From NCBI RefSeq assembly GCF_022524485.1, contig NZ_JAKXMK010000024.1, positions 124,001-188,000 on the forward strand: 64,000 bases of DNA, written 5' to 3'. The translations under genes were made by a program, and so were the position numbers. The DNA is from Pseudonocardia alaniniphila (lineage in GTDB: Bacteria > Actinomycetota > Actinomycetes > Mycobacteriales > Pseudonocardiaceae). Shown in pieces: positions 61,170 through 64,000 of this stretch (its first letter is position 1; the number at the start of each line of letters is the position of its first letter). A model generated the notes under the pieces. The model made no database searches. It saw only the letters and a program-made list of their open reading frames with translations, and was not told the DNA's origin.

Positions 61170-61234
61170 GCCCCAGGCCTGCGCGCACTCATCGCTCGTC
61201 CAGGTCTCGGTGCTGATGACGGTCCTACTCCTTG

Positions 61235-61478
61235 GGTCGGAGGAACAACGATCCTCGGTATCGGTCGAGTCGCGCAGCGCCCCGATGCCGTGACTGGCCC
61301 GAGGAAGAAGCTTGCCCCGGGCAGCATGCCGAAGCAGGGGCGACCCGGGGCCAACGTCGGCACGCTAGCAGGACCCTGTTGTGTCGAGGGGCGACCGGAC
61401 GCCCGGCCCCTCGCGCTGCCGCCTTCCACGGTCGACATGACGGGCGACTGTCGCTCCGTGCGTCGCCGCGAGGCGATC
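61235..61478. other. Intergenic stretch without recognisable feature
   Basis: About 240 bp between the HTH gene's apparent ribosome site and the end of the larA-like gene. I see no coding signature in either strand, no repeat module and no clear hairpin. Confidence 0.5.
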
Positions 61479-62756
61479 TCACGCCAGCTCGCCCGCCACG
61501 TAGGGGACCGTCTGCGGCCCTTCGGGCAGCACACACAACCGGGCCGAGGACCCCGCCTCGCGCAGCGCCTTCTCGACCGTGCCGGGGATGTCGTCGGTCT
61601 GTTCGAGGTGGGCGGCGGCGAGGTCGGCGTCGGAGAGGTACGAGGTGTGCATGACCACGCGGGAGTCGGCCTGGATCCGCGCCTGGATCTGGATCTGCCA
61701 CTGGTCGGGCACCGTGTGGTCGCGGCCGGCGATCTCGGCCAGCATCTCCTCCGGCGACGCCCCCGAGGTCAGCGACGTGCGATAGGAGCCGTGGTCGGGG
61801 AAGCCGTCGCGGCACTCGGCGGCGCAGACGATCATGCCGCCCTTCCGGACCACCTTGTAGGCGGCCGACATCCCCTTGACCGACTGGTACAGGTTCTGGT
61901 CGAGGGGATAGCCCGAGCCGGTGGTGATCACGACGTCGAACCGGTCGTCCACCGGCTGCATCGCCACGTCCTGCGCGAACGCGGTGGCGGCCTCGTGCAT
62001 CGGGAGGATGTCGCCCCCGAACGCCTCGACGATCGCCTGGTCGGCGTTGAGCACCACGTCGAGCGCGAACGTCACGCCGGTGGCCTCGGCGATCGTGCGC
62101 ACGTCGTCGTGCACGGGGTTGCCGTGGGTGATTCCCCAGGTGGCGCGCGGGTCGCCGATGCGCGCGGCGTCGTGCAGCACGAGCACCGTCTCCAGCGCCG
62201 CGAGCCCCGGCGCCACGAGCTTCGGACCGCCCGAGAATCCCGCGAAGAAGTGCGGCTCGACGAACCCCGTGGTGATCCGGACGTCCGCCTCGCACCACTC
62301 GCGGTTGAGCCACACGGGCACGTCGCGCCCGAAGGTGCCGCGCCACACCATGGTGTCCTTGGCGCGCGAGTCGTGGTTGACGATCCGCACGGAGTCGACG
62401 ACCTCGTCACCGAACATCGCCCGCAGCTCGGCCTCGGTGTTCGCGCGGTGGGTGCCGGTGGCGACGAGAACGACCACGTCGTCGAGATCGACGATCCCGT
62501 CCAGCTCGTCGAGGATCGCGGGGATCATCAGCTCCCGCGGCTGCGGGCGCGTGATGTCGCACGCGGAGATCGCCACGGTCTGACCGCGGGAGACGCGCTC
62601 CCGCAGCGGGGGCCCGGCCACCGGCCGGCGCAGCGCGGCCCGAAGGGTCTCCCTCGGGTCGGCCGCCGCCTGCCGGTGGCTCGGGGTGACGACGGTCGCC
62701 CCGTCGGGCAGCTCCAGCCAGAGGCCGCTCTCGCCGTACGCGACTCGGGTTTGCAT
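61479..62756 (-). CDS. larA: LarA-like nickel-pincer lactate racemase family protein
   Basis: About 425 residues from the ATG at 62756. It matches the LarA/DUF2088 family: ISACDITRPQPRELMIPAIL, VATGTHRANTEAEL with the conserved HR, VNHDSRAKD, and GFVEPHFFAGFSGGPKLVAPG, whose lysine would carry the nickel-pincer nucleotide and whose His residues act in racemisation. Related proteins racemise other 2-hydroxy acids. The maturation genes larB, larC and larE are not in this window, so activity depends on genes elsewhere. Standing alone between the HTH and M13 genes on the same strand. Confidence 0.82.
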   Translation of the reverse strand: MQTRVAYGESGLWLELPDGATVVTPSHRQAAADPRETLRAALRRPVAGPPLRERVSRGQTVAISACDITRPQPRELMIPAILDELDGIVDLDDVVVLVATGTHRANTEAELRAMFGDEVVDSVRIVNHDSRAKDTMVWRGTFGRDVPVWLNREWCEADVRITTGFVEPHFFAGFSGGPKLVAPGLAALETVLVLHDAARIGDPRATWGITHGNPVHDDVRTIAEATGVTFALDVVLNADQAIVEAFGGDILPMHEAATAFAQDVAMQPVDDRFDVVITTGSGYPLDQNLYQSVKGMSAAYKVVRKGGMIVCAAECRDGFPDHGSYRTSLTSGASPEEMLAEIAGRDHTVPDQWQIQIQARIQADSRVVMHTSYLSDADLAAAHLEQTDDIPGTVEKALREAGSSARLCVLPEGPQTVPYVAGELA

Positions 62757-62849
62757 GGATCCCATTCTCCATCGGATGGATGTGCAGTCACCCGTTGGTG
62801 AACTGTGTCGCGTGGCGGCGGGCTCCGGCTCGTCCGCTGCGCGGTGGTC

Positions 62850-64000
62850 TCACCAGATGCGTACCCGCAGGTCCGGGGCCGTGTACAGGGCGTCCGACTC
62901 CTGCACGTCGAACGCCTCGTGGAACGCGTCGAGGTTGGTGACCACGGCGTTGCAGCGCAGGTTCGGCGGCGAGTGGGGGTCGATGGCCAGCCGCCGCACC
63001 GCCTCGGCCTCCCTGGTGACCGCCCGCCACACCTGCGCCCAGCCGATCAGCACGCGCTGCAGGCCCGTGAGGCCGTCCAGCACCGGCGGCTCCGATCCGT
63101 CCGTCGCGATCTTGTAGGCCTTGATCGCGATGGTCAGTCCGCCGAGGTCGCCGATGTTCTCCCCGACCGTGAGGGCGCCGTTGACCTTGTGGTCGGGCAG
63201 CCCGGCAGGAGACAAGTCGCCGTACTGCTTGATCAGGGCGTCGGCGCGGCGCTCGAACTCCGTGCGGTCGGAGGGCTCCCACCAGTCGGTCATGTTGCCG
63301 TCGCCGTCGTACTTCGAGCCCTGGTCGTCGAAGCCGTGGCCGATCTCGTGCCCGATCACCGCGCCGATCCCGCCGTAGTTCGCGGCGTCGTCGGCATCGG
63401 GGTCGAAGAACGGCGGCTGGAGGATCGCGGCGGGGAAGACGATCTCGTTCATCCGCGGGTTGTAGTAGGCGTTGACCGTCTGCGGCGTCATGAACCACTC
63501 GTTGCGGTCCACCGGCTTGCCGATCTTCGCGAGCTCGTCGTCGGTGCGCCACGCACCGGCGCGCCGGACGTTGCCGAGCAGGTCGTCGGCCGCGATCTCG
63601 AGAGCGGAGTAGTCCTTCCACTCGTCCGGGTAGCCGATCTTCGGCGTGAACCGCTCGAGCTTCTCCAGCGCCCGCTGACGGGTCTCGGGGCTCATCCAGT
63701 CGAGCTGGCTGATGCTCTGCCGGTAGGCCTCCACGAGGTTGGCTACGAGCGTGACCATCCGCTCCTTCGCCGACGCCGGGAAGTGCCGCTCGACGTAGAG
63801 CCGGCCCACGGCCTCCCCGAGCGCGCCCTCCACCAGCCCGACCCCGCGCTTCCACCGCTCCCGCAGCTCGGGCGTGCCCGAGAGGGTGCGGCCGTAGAAG
63901 CCGAAGTCCTCCTCGACGACGGCCTCGTTGAGGTGGTCGGCGCCGGCGGAGGCAGTGCGGATCGCGAGCCAGGCCTGCCACTGCGAAAGAGGGCGCTCCG
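62850..64000 (-). CDS. M13-family zinc metallopeptidase, 5' end beyond window
   Basis: The C-terminal 383 or so residues of a neprilysin/PepO-type endopeptidase; the frame is open to the window edge. FGFYGRTLSGTPELRERWKR and LGEAVGRLYVERHFP are the conserved pre-catalytic stretch. The zinc motif HEIGH is at 63336-63350, the NAYYNPRMNEIVFPAAILQPPFF region (in parts) precedes it, and GENIGDLGGL gives the third ligand Glu and the Asp. It ends RVRIW, close to the family's usual C-x-x-W end. In actinobacteria M13 enzymes are often cytoplasmic or secreted without a clear signal; the N-terminus cannot be judged here. Confidence 0.9.
   Translation of the reverse strand, partial: ERPLSQWQAWLAIRTASAGADHLNEAVVEEDFGFYGRTLSGTPELRERWKRGVGLVEGALGEAVGRLYVERHFPASAKERMVTLVANLVEAYRQSISQLDWMSPETRQRALEKLERFTPKIGYPDEWKDYSALEIAADDLLGNVRRAGAWRTDDELAKIGKPVDRNEWFMTPQTVNAYYNPRMNEIVFPAAILQPPFFDPDADDAANYGGIGAVIGHEIGHGFDDQGSKYDGDGNMTDWWEPSDRTEFERRADALIKQYGDLSPAGLPDHKVNGALTVGENIGDLGGLTIAIKAYKIATDGSEPPVLDGLTGLQRVLIGWAQVWRAVTREAEAVRRLAIDPHSPPNLRCNAVVTNLDAFHEAFDVQESDALYTAPDLRVRIW

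Overview
The window is a 64 kb piece of a very GC-rich actinobacterial chromosome. Strong third-position G/C bias, many GTG/TTG starts, a mycothiol-dependent enzyme, an F420-type LLM oxidoreductase, DUF3040 and DUF3140 proteins, an AfsR-type regulator and a fused IcmF mutase all point to a Pseudonocardiaceae-like organism (Pseudonocardia is my best guess, by inference only). I see no rRNA, tRNA, CRISPR array, prophage or transposase gene. Most of the window is ordinary metabolic chromosome in small operons, many of them paired with a divergent regulator.

Layout. 1-6.2 kb: end of a DUF559-like gene, then an IclR regulator divergent from a choline/betaine-type operon (aldehyde dehydrogenase, APC permease, GMC choline dehydrogenase) with a 26-codon bridging ORF. 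6.3-14.7 kb: F420/Ddn-type protein, a CWB2-like lipoprotein, an AfsR-like regulator divergent from two tandem imine-reductase paralogues, a ketopantoate-reductase-family protein and DUF3140. 14.8-18.5 kb: MarR/AzoR divergent pair with a clear operator, glutaryl-CoA-dehydrogenase-like enzyme, LLM oxidoreductase. 18.5-19.9 kb: repeat cluster A, no genes. 19.9-28.8 kb: a hexuronate locus (uronate isomerase, LacI regulator, a complete ABC importer, fructuronate-reductase-type enzyme) and a BtuF-like protein. 28.8-30.0 kb: repeat cluster B, no genes. 30-37.7 kb: GNAT, NMT1-like protein with LysR and MFS exporter, epoxide hydrolase, SCO6745/SalK-like protein, acyl-CoA synthetase. 37.9-45 kb: malic enzyme-fumarase operon; IcmF with a TetR gene. 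45-51.2 kb: small membrane proteins, mycothiol enzyme, glucokinase-PhoD-GNAT operon, DoxX protein with a histone-H1-like tail, dodecin. 51.4-60.6 kb: chloroperoxidase-type hydrolase/AraC, quinone reductase, Baeyer-Villiger monooxygenase and HTH regulator, PAF-acetylhydrolase-like lipase, GAF-PP2C phosphatase, DUF3040, MarR. 60.6-64 kb: repeat remnant C, HTH protein, LarA-like racemase, M13 metallopeptidase running off the window.

The most unusual content is a family of composite, non-coding palindromic repeats. Eleven cores of 66-67 bp, each bounded by TGATCA palindromes, occur in two arrays about 9 kb apart. Array A (5 copies) and array B (6 copies) are recognisably the same element in opposite orientation, separated by linkers carrying a second conserved two-hairpin module. 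That second module recurs at 60.6-60.8 kb around a different core. Core length is fixed while linker length varies and is not a multiple of three, so the arrays are not coding. Secondary points of interest are the complementary Asp/Tyr imine-reductase pair, several operators readable at base level, and the bridging mini-ORF in the choline operon.
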